Of a DNA stretch of 64,000 bases, positions 38,770 through 55,192 are shown one piece after another. Position numbers and translations under genes: made by a program. The notes below the pieces were generated by a model. That model saw only the letters and a list, made by a program, of their open reading frames with translations. It was not told the origin of the DNA and did not search any database. This stretch comes from Amoebidium appalachense. Lineage: Eukaryota > Ichthyosporea. The stretch's first letter is position 1, and the number at the start of each line of letters is the position of its first letter. Where the stretch lies: assembly GCA_963693365.1 (NCBI GenBank), contig CAVNZM010000004.1:682001-746000 (forward strand), given 5' to 3'.

Positions 38770-39063
38770 GCTTGGGAAACGAGGGTGCAACCCTGTGAAG
38801 TGTCTCGCGGGGTCGCGGGCTTTTGGAAGTTCTTCTAAGAACACAAAAAAACTCGCTTCCCACCCAACTCAAAGAAAAGTTTATACGTATACACGGTTTC
38901 GAGCCCCTTTAAGCGTGCAGATAGTTAGAGTAGTTTGTATACACTCTGTTTGTAGCTACGACAGTAGTCCACCATTTAAGTCAGCCTGCTTAGATTGTAC
39001 TACAGTGGCAACACAACGCTCACAAGTCCGCGCAATCCTCCTCGTACTCATCAGTGCAGCTCG
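38029..39063. other. Spacer with long homopolymers
   Basis: From 38040 to 38560 the sequence is unique and AT-leaning, with one CA-rich patch at 38320-38400. After the homopolymer cluster (38567-38768) the sequence is unique to 39063. No gene seen. Confidence 0.5.
38567..38768. repeat. C39-A22 and G82 homopolymer cluster
   Basis: C run 38567-38605, A run 38606-38627, a second C run 38629-38642, about 20 unique bases, an interrupted G run, then 82 uninterrupted G to 38768. The C and G runs could pair into a hairpin. This is the longest G run in the window. Confidence 0.95.
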
Positions 39064-39449
39064 ATGGGCATGGGGGAGATGATCTTCTTGGACAGGTCGA
39101 CCTCGCCCTTGGCCGGCATGTAATGGTACAGCTCCTTTGCCGCGACGACATCACCTGGATGCCATACTGCAGCCAAACAACTTGTCAGCGCTCAGCACCC
39201 CCGTGCCAGCCCTGCTTCTCCTTCCCCTGGTCCGCCTCCTATCTCCCCCCCCCCCACCCCACCCCCCTTTTCCAAGCCTAGGCGCAAGGAGGGGGGGCAA
39301 TCACGATGAAGCCCCTGTCGCCGACCAGTGCATGTGACCGTGTCTGTTGTGGGCCAGCCGTTGATATCTCCGCTAGGCACTGCGCCCACCATCCTCCTGC
39401 ACGTGGCCAGTGTCAGACATGCACCCTGCGACACACTTGCAGATTCAAG

Positions 39450-39497
<48 letters not shown>

Positions 39498-39542
39498 AAA
39501 AAAAAAAAAAAAAACAACGACACACACACACACACACAGTGT

Positions 39543-39574
<32 letters not shown>

Positions 39575-39616
39575 CACAAAACACACCCACCCACACCCAC
39601 ACCGGTACCCACCCCC

Positions 39617-39651
<35 letters not shown>

Positions 39652-39657
39652 CCGACC

Positions 39658-39688
<31 letters not shown>

Positions 39689-39789
39689 CTGCGCTTTCTT
39701 CTGTCATCCTTCTCGTCACTGCTCACATCCTCCCACTTGCTGTCGATCTTGGCCTTGCTCTCCACACTGCTGGCCCACTTGATCTTCAC
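39064..39789 (-). pseudogene. Chimeric duplicated fragment: PCCA piece fused to U2SURP 3' piece
   Basis: 39064-39324 matches 46648-46895 of the PCCA gene, covering part of exon 46609-46749, the whole following intron and the first bases of exon 46877-47026. It carries changes that break the protein. 39329-39789 matches about 14365-14997, the last two exons of U2SURP and their intron: the acidic exon is kept (SSVESKAKIDSKWEDVSSD) and the last exon has an early TAG (codon Lys in the parent). Introns were copied, so the duplication was DNA-level. The junction is near 39325 at GCCGA. The intron of the copy carries a C38-A27 run (39450-39514) that in the parent is only a short C/A stretch. Confidence 0.85.
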
Positions 39790-39904
39790 ATGTGTGTGTG
39801 TGTGTGCATGCGTGTGCTGCATGCCCATCATGGAGTGGAAATTTTGTGTGTGAGTACAGATGCACCTTCGATAGAGACCAACCATGCCAGGTTGCATGGA
39901 AGTG

Positions 39905-40325
39905 CATGCCGGGGGGGGGTTGGTCACCCCCAATGCCACTATGACGGCTCAGGGATCAGCACAGGGGGCGCCACCATCCAGCACCAGCCAAGATATGCAG
40001 GGATCTGCACGCACCCACCGGCACGGCCAATAGCACCGATAGCGTGGATAAGGGCCTACCCCCAGTCAAACCGGGTGAGGCCACGGCAGCTACAGGGGTA
40101 GCAGTTGAGTCAGGGGCCACGGGAGAGGTGGCAGCAGCCACCCCCGATACCACGGCCCAGAGATCAGTACAGGGGGTGCCACCATCCACCGCCAGCCAAG
40201 ATGCAATTGCAACAGGCACGGCGGCTGGCCAACGATCACGTGCAATCGGATGCCAGCAATTAATGGGATGGCAGCCGCTAGGTTCTGTAATCTTAACGGC
40301 AGTGGTTGCAATAGCATTTTCGTAA
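39905..40325 (+). pseudogene. Degenerate repeat-containing surface-protein-like tail
   Basis: Two diverged copies of TAQ(G/R)S(A/V)QG(A/V)PPS with SQD following occur at about 39947-40000 and 40154-40205, in frames offset by a frameshift near 40000. The final frame is Thr/Ala/Gly-rich and ends in a hydrophobic segment (PLGSVILTAVVAIAFS, TAA at 40323-40325), like a GPI-anchor signal. There is no ATG and no recognisable domain. It may be the last exon of a surface protein or a relic. Confidence 0.35.
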
Positions 40326-40712
40326 AGTTTCTAAGTACCACGGATGTTTTACTCTTTGATTATGTGCAAGGCTGGGTGTACGTAGTGTACATGCCAGCAC
40401 AGATGAATTCGAAACTTAGTGAATGTAAGTGTTAGTATAAGGCAACTTGAAGCCTCGAGGAGCTCAAATCCAGGAGTACATGAGAGTGGCCCATTGGCAA
40501 TACTAAATCTAGGTTGAACGAAATAAAGTGTTTGAAACCTTGTTGTCGGCGGCTTTCTTCATTTTTGGGTAAGCCAGAAATTTTAAAGATGAAAGAGACT
40601 AGAAACTGGTAGTCATGGCCATGTAGATGACCATTGGCCACTAGAAAGCACCATTTCCAGATCTACATGATATGCGTCCGCTGAGTGCCTCGCTTATGAA
40701 TACCCCAACGGT

Positions 40713-40750
<38 letters not shown>

Positions 40751-41271
40751 ACAACTCCTCAGACTAGTGCCCACCGGGCCGCCCACCGCGAGTTCAACAA
40801 CCCCAATGTGAAACCCCATTCCCCACTCAGTCTGACAGAGTTAGCGTGAAAGGTGGGAACACACGGAACAAAACGCACACATCATGCATGACATAACCAA
40901 TTAACGAAAATTTCGATAAACAGGTTTTGCACTTGGGAAAAGCCTTACAATAACGCGCACACCCATTGGCAAGAAGTACTTGTTAACATTGGCCCACATT
41001 TTTATCACATCGACGCGTGTCGCCACTCACTCGGAGTCTTACAAGCACACCCACTCTCTCTCTAGAGAGTCGACCACCGTCGACAGTACAAACACGTGCA
41101 CACCGTAACACAAATGCACATTTGAAGGGTGCATGTTATGAACACGTGCATACACTGCAACCACACACAGAACCAACGAACACATCCCACAAGTACACAC
41201 CACACACCGAAGAACGACGCCGGTGCAGATAAGGCGTTGATTGGAAACGGGAGGGGAGGGACCCCCCCCCC

Positions 41272-41302
<31 letters not shown>

Positions 41303-41363
41303 ACACAAAAAAAAAAACACACAAAAAAAAAAACGTGTTTGTGCACTTATTACAGTACATTCC

Positions 41364-41411
<48 letters not shown>

Positions 41412-42167
41412 TGCTTGACCTGGCGCAGTGTGTTTACCGACTATGTGTGTACGCAACGCCCGGTTCCCGGGGGTGGTGGGGGTGGGGTTAGGGGGGGGGG
41501 GGAGGGGTTTTGAGGCTGTGTGTATGGTAATCTTTGTGTGTTTTCGCTTGGGTGCCTGATGTGCGTGTGTTTGTGAACGTGTGTGTGAGTGTGTGCGTGC
41601 GCGTGTTTTGTTATTTTTATTTTATCACGTTTTGTTCCCGGAAGTCGAGGGACTTACCACACAGAACCGACAGTACGTTAACTTAGGGTGCTATCAATAT
41701 GCTCAGCTAAGCTAAACCATCATTCACAAACCTAACTACCAGTACACACCTTGCCTAGGGCCCACTACCCCAGCCACGCCGGTAGGGGGCACCAGTCCTC
41801 CCCTCAAACCGAATCCTACGAATAAACGTTAACTTAACAGGCTCTCATTGGTCGATCTGCAGCAGTGGAATGTCCGGTGGGTTGTGTGTGCTGTTTACGG
41901 TGGGTAGGGGTGTATAATGGGGTGATGGGGTGGTGATGGTGGCGGGTTGCTTCCTAACAATATATGTTGGTGTACATACTTAGTGGCAATGCTTTTGTGA
42001 ACTAAAAGTTGTGGTTTGCAGAGCATTATGTGTCTCTGTGTGTGTCTGCAGTCTGGGCAGGCTGGCCTGGTGTGTGTGTGGCCGTGTGTGGGGGTTTTGG
42101 GTTTTGGTGGTGCTTTGCCTTTCTCTCTGTGGGTGGTGGTGGTGTGGTGGTGTTTTTGCATTTTGGG

Positions 42168-42169
<2 letters not shown>

Positions 42170-42257
<88 letters not shown>
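42170..42257. repeat. (GT)44 microsatellite
   Basis: Pure GT for about 88 bases, with a second array at 42284-42319. It is intergenic, between the 40 kb relic and the Ca3427-like gene. Confidence 0.95.
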
Positions 42258-42262
<5 letters not shown>

Positions 42263-42280
42263 TGCGTGCGTGTGCAATGC

Positions 42281-42322
<42 letters not shown>

Positions 42323-42602
42323 GGGGACACGGGCCGCCCGGGGTGGGGGGATTGAGGGCGGGCAGCTGTTGGAACGACAGCCCAACAGGCCAGGCACTGA
42401 CATTCTTTGTGCAGTTTACCACCCAGTCCGTGGCAAACCCTACAAAGTCTAGTTATTGTAGCTCCACATCCATATTTGAGTGTGAGATAATAATATGGCA
42501 ACATTTGGGGGGTGGAGGGGGGGGGGGGGGGGGGGGTGGAGGAGCTTTCGACTTTATTATCTGGGTCTGGGGATGGCGGGCGGTTGGGGGGCCTGCGTTT
42601 GT

Positions 42603-42647
<45 letters not shown>

Positions 42648-42819
42648 GGGTGAGGGAGGGCGGGGCTTGGTGGTTCCAAATCAGTCACAGTTCCGACTTT
42701 ACCGCTATCCTGCCTTCCCTTAATGTCAAAACACCCTTGATAATGGCTAGTATGATCTCTATGTTTGGGAGAAGGGGTTCAAAGCTATACGTGCGCGTCT
42801 CCGTGTTTGTGTTTATGTT

Positions 42820-42821
<2 letters not shown>

Positions 42822-42902
<81 letters not shown>
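42822..42902. repeat. (GT)40 microsatellite
   Basis: Pure GT for about 80 bases in the same spacer, followed at 42913-42974 by an AT-rich (TTTTA)n stretch that ends in T11 joined to a long G run. Confidence 0.95.
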
Positions 42903-42904
<2 letters not shown>

Positions 42905-42964
42905 ACGGGATGTTTTTTATTTTAACTTATTTTATTTATTTTTATTTTTATTTTTATTTTTAAT

Positions 42965-43007
<43 letters not shown>

Positions 43008-43687
43008 TGTATGCGTTAGTGGGATGGAAATATGGAGGAGACAACAAAGAGCAACAACAAAACGTCACAAAAGTGGGAAATCCAAAATCAAACAATTTAA
43101 GCGGGCAGGCAGAAGGGGGGGGGGGGGGGGGGGGGGGAGAACGGCGTAGGAACGAACATGCTGAGATGGTGGTGTGTGTGTGTGTGGCGGAAAGGGGGAG
43201 GGCGCCCTCGAGGAGGGGCGGGGAGGGGGGTGGAGAGGTAGGGAGGAGGGGGGGAGGGGGGGGGAGGCGGAGGGGGTAAATGAGCTGCAGAATGCGTTGT
43301 GGTGAAGATGGTGGTGCGGTCGTTTTTTTTTTTTGGGGGGGGGGGGGGGGGGGGAGGGGGGGAGAGAGAGAAAGAGGGGGGGGGGGGGGGGGGGGGAAGG
43401 GAGCGGGGGGCGGGGTTAGGGGGAGAGAGGGAGAAGCACAGGGAAAGATAATCTGGGTCCCGGGTAAAATCCACAGGTCGTGGGAGGATCAACGGGATAT
43501 GGAGGGGGAAACTACAGCCGTGAAAGGCAAGGGGTCTGGGAAGAAAGGATCTATAGGCGAAGAAAAGAGAAAAAAAATGGAAAAACGGATGGTCGAAATA
43601 GGCAAGGTTTGATTTGAGGTGGTAAGAGGCCTGCGCCTGTGTTTTCCCCAGGGGAAAAAAAAAATGGTGCCGGGGGAGGGGGGGGGG

Positions 43688-43718
<31 letters not shown>

Positions 43719-43905
43719 CGGGAAGGGGCAGACAAGGAACATTTGAGGACTGTGAATTTTAAATATGGCCCACCAGCAGCCACTTAAAGCGTTAAAAAAA
43801 ACACGTGAATCTATATATGCTGTCGTGATACGGATAATATGCACCTGCATAACTATCCCTTTATTTACACCCTCACTAGTCGTCAAACCGAACGAATACA
43901 GCAAC

Positions 43906-44781
43906 CTACTCCACCAATGCCGTCACATCCTTGCAGATGTACTCCTCTAACTCACGTGTGAAACCACTGATCACCCCAGCAGCCTTGAGTGCTTGCCGTG
44001 TGCTCTCCAAACTGGCACGTGAAAGGGTGGCTCCGTTCGTCTCTGTGTCGTACCCCACTTGCGCAAACCACTTCTGTGCATCCTCGGGCTGCAAGTGGAA
44101 CTCACGGGACACCCGTTCGACCGATTGGTTTCCCTCGTTGGCAAGAAAGAGAGAACATGCTGTGCGGACAGCAACAAGAAGCCGGCGCAGCTTTTCCGCG
44201 TTCGCCTGCGCGTATTCCCGTGTGCTCACGGCGGTAAAGGCGGACCATGGGGTAGGAATAACGCCAATCAGTGCCACCTCGCCCTTGTCGGCATAGGGCT
44301 TGGTCATAAAGGTCTCCCACAAAAACACGTCCACCCCCCCGCTGTTTGTTTCAATACGTAGCGTTGCAAAGTCGTTGCAGACCTTAAACTTCGGGGCCTC
44401 CTTCCAACCCCGTTGGTTGGCAAGCACCGATGCCATAACATGACTCCCCGACCCGTAGCGACTGATGCCGAAGGTCTTCCCCTCCAGTTGGTCCACCTCA
44501 GTGATTCCACTGTTAGGGCCAACGGCTATGCCCCAGCGCAATGGCGACGCAACATGAGTGCCAAGGAGCACCAGGTCTGTGCCCTTTTCTATCTCGGCCA
44601 CAAGACACTCTGTCAGTGCAAAGGCAACATCCACACTGCCGTCACGCAGGGCACCCACCATGGCCCCAGAGCCCTGCTTGATCTCCACCCACTCAAAGCC
44701 GAGGTCGGGGTCGTAGAGGCCTTGCTCCTGTGCCATGTGCACGGGGATGTTGAAGTGCTCGGGCACACCTGCTACTCGCAT
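43906..44781 (-). CDS. Ca3427/NMT1-like periplasmic-binding-fold protein, intronless
   Basis: One uninterrupted frame of 291 codons from ATG at 44781. Recognisable blocks in order: MRVAGVPEHFNIPVHMA, GSGAMVGALRDGSVDVAFAL, ASPLRWGIAVG, LEGKTFGISRYGSGSHVMA, GVDVFLWETFMTKPY and PTPWSAFTAVS. This is the pattern of Candida Ca3427 and bacterial ABC solute-binding proteins of the NMT1/THI5-like fold. No signal peptide precedes the domain, so a cytosolic protein that binds a small molecule, perhaps a thiamine-pyrimidine-like ligand, is likely; the ligand is not known to me. It is the only long intronless gene in the window and sits among genes with 8-20 introns, which points to recent acquisition. 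A perfect palindrome lies 276 bases upstream. Confidence 0.85.
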   Translation of the reverse strand: MRVAGVPEHFNIPVHMAQEQGLYDPDLGFEWVEIKQGSGAMVGALRDGSVDVAFALTECLVAEIEKGTDLVLLGTHVASPLRWGIAVGPNSGITEVDQLEGKTFGISRYGSGSHVMASVLANQRGWKEAPKFKVCNDFATLRIETNSGGVDVFLWETFMTKPYADKGEVALIGVIPTPWSAFTAVSTREYAQANAEKLRRLLVAVRTACSLFLANEGNQSVERVSREFHLQPEDAQKWFAQVGYDTETNGATLSRASLESTRQALKAAGVISGFTRELEEYICKDVTALVE

Positions 44782-46201
44782 TTTCGTGGGTGGGTTGGGG
44801 TGGCAAGGCGACGAGTGTATACGTATGTAAAACGTGTGCCCCCGAAAACTTTTTGAGGTTGTGCTTGTGAGTCAGTCTCCCGTGAGTGAGTGACGTCGGC
44901 TCATGATCAAGATCAGAGCGAGACTCCTAAATAGCTCACCTTTAGGAGGCCTTGAGAGGGAGGGCCGCGTGGTGCGTGATGACGTAATTTCCCATAGTTG
45001 ATTGGCGTACCACGCATCAGCCTTTGCGCAAAAGATCTACAGCTACGTGCAAGCAACAAGGCCTCCTAAATAGCTCACCCGGTGAGCTATTTAGGAGGCC
45101 TTGGCAAGCAAGGCCCAGAGTACAGTAGCCATATAACAGCTCTCGCCCCCAGAGCACTGCAGCTGGACTAGGAGGAGGAGGAGAAGGCTTGCGCGTCAAC
45201 CCACTATAGGATAGGTCTATGTAGAATAACCCCCTCCCCTCGGCACATACGCGTGCAACCACCAATCCACATGTACACGCGCGCGTGCACAGGTCAACGC
45301 GCCACCACCACGGTACGTCTGTGACCACCACACGTGCACACCACAACCAGACACAGAACGCGCAAAACACACATCACGGTACATGTAAGCCGGTTTCCTT
45401 TCTGAGCTGAATGCCGCTGTGTAGAACGCCGCGTTATGCACGACACTTTTGTACATCAGCTTGTGCCATACTGAACCCAAGTCACAGCAATAAAGAATTT
45501 ACACCTCAGAAATCCGCATTCGAATGCGGGCTGGCGCACGCTCTACAATGTATGCCCTTAAGGCATTCACTACTACAGCACTATTTGTTTGTAGAGTGCG
45601 CACGCACAACGTTAACCAGGACGTGTGTAGCCCCTGGCGTGGAAGACCGTCAATTGCAAACAATGCCCGTACACACGAAGGTAGCACGTTCGGATGTGCA
45701 ATCGTACACTCTGTGGTGTGCGCACATGCATGCCAGAGCCCTGGCACACTGATGTGGACAGAACGTTAGACCATGACGTCGTGCTCAAAGCCTTCTTGCA
45801 TGGTTGGTTACGGGCAAGAGCTGTGTGTTAACGCCATGCCAGGCAGAAACAGATTGCTTCACACACGACTCAAACACAAGACACAAGAATCACAACCGTG
45901 CTGGCATATATTACACACACTAGGTGCATATAGTTTACTAGAATGGTGTGGCCGATGGCAAACTAATGCCACCGTCTTGCATCCGGCCACTATGGCCGGT
46001 GGGTGCTAACATGGTCTATACAATGACATTCGCTGGCCAGGGTGGGAGCAGCAGACCCGTGCTGCTCCGGGGGCACACGTCGACCCCCTCCCGGAACATT
46101 TGTACACTAGCCTATGTGCTGTATGCAAATGGGTGTATGCTTGTATTCGTGTTGTCTCTGTGTGTGTGTTTATGCATGTGTACGGGCACGTGTTGGTGTG
46201 T
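44782..46201. other. Spacer between the Ca3427-like gene and PCCA 3' end
   Basis: Contains the palindrome cluster at 44920-45103 and otherwise unique sequence, with GTACA/TGCAC-rich patches. Plus-strand open frames at 45411-45770 and 46100-46468 have no recognisable domain and are probably chance. Confidence 0.4.
45057..45103. repeat. Perfect 23-base palindrome with one-base loop
   Basis: Left arm 45057-45079, loop C at 45080, right arm 45081-45103 beginning GGTGAGCTATTTAGGAGG. A degenerate relative lies at 44924-44954 (CTCCTAAATAGCTCACC, then TTTAGGAGGCCTTG). Both sit upstream of the minus-strand Ca3427-like gene. They could be a regulatory site, a terminator-like hairpin in RNA, or a decayed foldback element. 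Confidence 0.85.
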
Positions 46202-51698
<5,497 letters not shown>

Positions 51699-53580
51699 TT
51701 CGGCCACCGAACCTACACCATAACCAACCATGGTTAGATACCTGCCAGGTGCGCAAGGGGCAAACTTCATGTACGACTCATGCCACACTACCCTCGTGCT
51801 GTGCTACAAGTCTGTCTGGAAATAAAATGCTGCGCCTGAAAACATAAAAGTCTTTTTGAAAAGGAAGCAGACCAGATGATTCTGAATGGACGAGATGAGC
51901 TGTAGGAAGCACGGACTTCAAGCTACGACAGTGTCCCCACAGCTATAAGATTGGCACGTTAAGGTTCCGGTAGAAAACGGAAAGGGTGTCATCGAAAGGT
52001 GCCTATCGGGCCGTTCGAGATCAAAGACAAACTACCGAAAACTGTCTCCCCTCTTGCTTCACCTAAATGGGAGACAACTACAAAACATCACTAGCAGAAG
52101 TTGAGCTGAGCAAACCCGTTTCGCTAGAGGAAAGTAGACAGCTATACCCCTAGGCAGACAAAGTCCTCTGTCCCTTTCCCCTTCTACAATGCCCTACTCG
52201 CAATAAAGTAAAGGTGTATCACCTTTTCCAAACAATCCGTCAGAAAGGGAGCGAGCGGGAGACTGAAAAGACTCGCTCGCTTGCAGCACGACGGTGGTGA
52301 AGTGTGTAAGTGAAGGCGTGTGGTGAGCGTTGGTTTTGCCCTGCATGGCAAACCAGGGTTAGGTAGGGAGCGCGGCAAATCCACCCACACATATACATGA
52401 TTGTATCTTGGTATCTATGAATAAAAAGTTACCAAAATACTTAATAGCGTATACATTGAAATTATTAAAACATAATTTAACCCTAGATAAATTAATTTTA
52501 TTTTGCCTTCCTCATTATATCAAAACCCTGTTCTTTTATTATTAACATATTATCGTTTTACCAATTTCTTTTTGTTTTACCCACTCATATTTGGTGTTCT
52601 TTGGTTGGCTAATATGAAGTCGCCTGGTCCAATCCTCAAACAGATAAATGTTCAGACGTATTTGCCGCTTGTTGTCCTAACAAGGCGGAGGCTGTTGATT
52701 GGTTATCCATACACTATTGAGAATCCAATTATGGTAGCCTGCCTTGAAAAGTAAAAAAAAGCCGCATCCCAAAGCCGTGGTGCGCGGCTCAATCCTTTGC
52801 AACAGGTAGATTGCGGACCATTGCTCAGCGACGGGCCCCTCTTATGATTCCAATTGAGCTCATTTTAGTTATGTTATTTACCACAACCATGTGTTAGTTT
52901 GAAATCAATGCTACTCTACGCGTGAATCACAGCCTTACAACCTATAAAGTCACAAAGTTTGAAGGCTTTCCTCTTTCGTCATGTTTGCGACCGCCAGCCC
53001 CCGTGACAGCCAATCACATACACCATACAAAAGCCCCGGAGGCCCGGGCCTGAAAGAGCCTGAGCCGTAGTAAGGCCCCAGGTATATATGTCCAAGTCAC
53101 GTACACATCTTCAATATTATTGATAGCCAACCTAGGCAATTTTGTAAGTACTTGGCATAGAACATGGGGAATGCATATTTAGCTTGTGCTATCATCGGGC
53201 TTCAAGTTTTGGGGATCACGCTCTAAATGATTGTCCTGGTGACGCCGACACAGCCAATGAACGGTCTCGTCATGACCTATTGGCTGATAGCACACCACAT
53301 GGCTAAGCCTATGTAAATCTATCCCAAAAACTACCTAAATATCATATTGCTTTTCTCCCGATCTATCACAAAACCTACCTAAATATCATAGATCATATCC
53401 CGGAAAATCCCGAAAAATGGACCTAAATATCAAGTTCATCTATCCCTTGGGCCCCTATCTATCCCGAGAAATATCATTTTTCTCTCGCTGAAGCCTAAAT
53501 ATCCGGGCTAATATCCGGTGCTAAACTTAGCCCGGCGGGCAGGTATCCATAATATTTCGAAGACTCAGGCCTAAGTATCA

Positions 53581-53668
<88 letters not shown>

Positions 53669-53694
53669 TGTGTGGGTGGGTGGGTGGGTGGGTG

Positions 53695-53728
<34 letters not shown>

Positions 53729-53855
53729 ATGCATGCATGCATAAAAAGGATATGCATATGGATCATATGCACCATTACGTACGTGTGAGTCGTGACAAGT
53801 CTGCAGTGCACGTGTGGCCGGCCCCGGCCTCGATTGAGGGCGGGGGGTGGGGGGT

Positions 53856-53887
<32 letters not shown>

Positions 53888-53972
53888 GGGGGGGGGGGGG
53901 GGGGGGAGGAATAACTTGTATGCATGCATGAAAAAGAGTATGTGTGCACGAACCAGAAGGCCAAAGGCAGCT

Positions 53973-54010
<38 letters not shown>

Positions 54011-55192
54011 ACTCAAGGCACGGGACGGTCTTGCCACCACAATGAAATTTTATCCTTGCTCACGTCGACTACTTATCTTCTACTACATATACATGACTTT
54101 TTATCAGCCTGACTTTGCTCTCGTTCACAACCTTGATCTTAGCCTATTTGCTGTGATATCCCTGGCCACAAACATATACAATATATCCCTAAACCCACAA
54201 TATACCTAAATCTATCCTGAGCGCTCGACCGGGATATATCCACCCCCTGTGGATAGATTGGAAATCCCGCCCCTCCCTAAATATCATTTGGAACTATCCC
54301 AAAACTGCCTAAATATCCGGATATATCCCATATCCCGAGGACCCCTAAATATCCTGTGGAGATGCGGGATTTTTTTACATAGGCTTACACATGGCATGGG
54401 CGGCGCCGCGGCATGGGTGCGTGGTTACGGTATTAGAGATAGCTGTCTATTAGCTGAGCCTGGCAGGCTCACCATGGAGAGCACTGAGTAAAATTGCAAG
54501 TTGCTTCACATATAATCAGTAGGTTGTATGCAGCCCGTTCATTGAGAGAATCTTGAATAAAAGTGCGGAACTGTGTGGCTTCTTGGAAGGCGAGAAAATT
54601 ATACGGCGCACGTGCGGATCGTACGGCTCGTACTTCACAAAAGAAGTAGCCAATGAAAAAATTTAAAATTGATTTTTTAGCGAATCATAAAACACACAAC
54701 TATGTTCCAGCGGAACATCTGATTAGTTACAGGTCATGATCCCTTGTTGTCAAAATTTGGGCAGACCAAAATACAAGGTGGTGGTGTGGGTGGGCAAGCT
54801 GCCAGTGCAGTTGTGAGCTCGGCTGTCCACCGCGCACAGGTCTTGTTCTCGGCACTCGTTGAGCTAGGCACAGTACTCCTGCACCTAGGCAAGTGTCAGC
54901 TGCAGTGGTCAAAATTATAAGTGTAATGATGAGGTTGTGGGACTAGCTGGAGCTCTGGTTTGAACAAGCTTTACCTACAAATAGTCTAGCTGTGTGCCTA
55001 ATGGTGGCGATCTTTTCTTTGTGGCTCTCCGCTGTGTATGTGCAGAGCCAGACACCATACGACTCCAATTTTCAGAAAGCATACCGGTCTTGAGCTCGCT
55101 AGCAAAGCATTCTAGCGCCCGTTTGCCTTGACTATTCAGCCAGTCACGCATTTACACCCCCCTTTCCGCTGCAGATATCGGTGGTCGTGAAC
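51699..55192. other. Divergent intergenic region between PCCA and PCCB
   Basis: A 3.5 kb head-to-head spacer. About 51830-53290 is unique, AT-leaning sequence without microsatellites; 53304-54387 is the transposon; 54390-55190 is unique again. Shared or separate promoters must lie here, but I cannot name a TATA or initiator. CCAAT matches (for example near 53256 and 54649) are too common to count. Confidence 0.45.
53304..54387. mobile_element. hAT-like non-autonomous transposon with 8-base target duplication
   Basis: Terminal inverted repeats begin TAAGCCTATGTAAA and stay paired for 22 bases with three mismatches. The flanks carry the same 8-mer, CACATGGC, at 53296-53303 and 54388-54395; 8-base duplications are typical of hAT elements. 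Subterminal copies of CCTAAATATC are enriched at both ends (about four left, three right). The 1084-base interior holds no transposase, only (GT)n (53586-53664) and three poly-G runs. The element lies between the PCCA and PCCB start codons. Confidence 0.85.

Larger units (their letters stand above)
40326..43905. other. Spacer dominated by microsatellites
   Basis: 40326-41240 is mostly unique with no gene I can support; a poly-C run lies at 40716-40748. Poly-C/(CA)n lies at 41260-41300 and (CA)n at 41371-41407. 41480-42160 is GT-rich but mixed. Then come (GT)n at 42170-42257 and 42284-42319, poly-G at 42517-42536 and 42618-42646, (GT)n at 42822-42902 and several poly-G or T/G runs to 43720. 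The long open frames here are repeat translations. Confidence 0.5.

Noticed and set aside
39306-39853. A second functional U2SURP C-terminal gene
   Set aside because: The copy lacks upstream exons, has an early stop in the last exon and is fused to a PCCA fragment.
45411-45752. 113-codon plus-strand frame between the Ca3427-like and PCCA genes
   Set aside because: Cys/His/Arg-rich composition, no domain, and no splice or start context that stands out.
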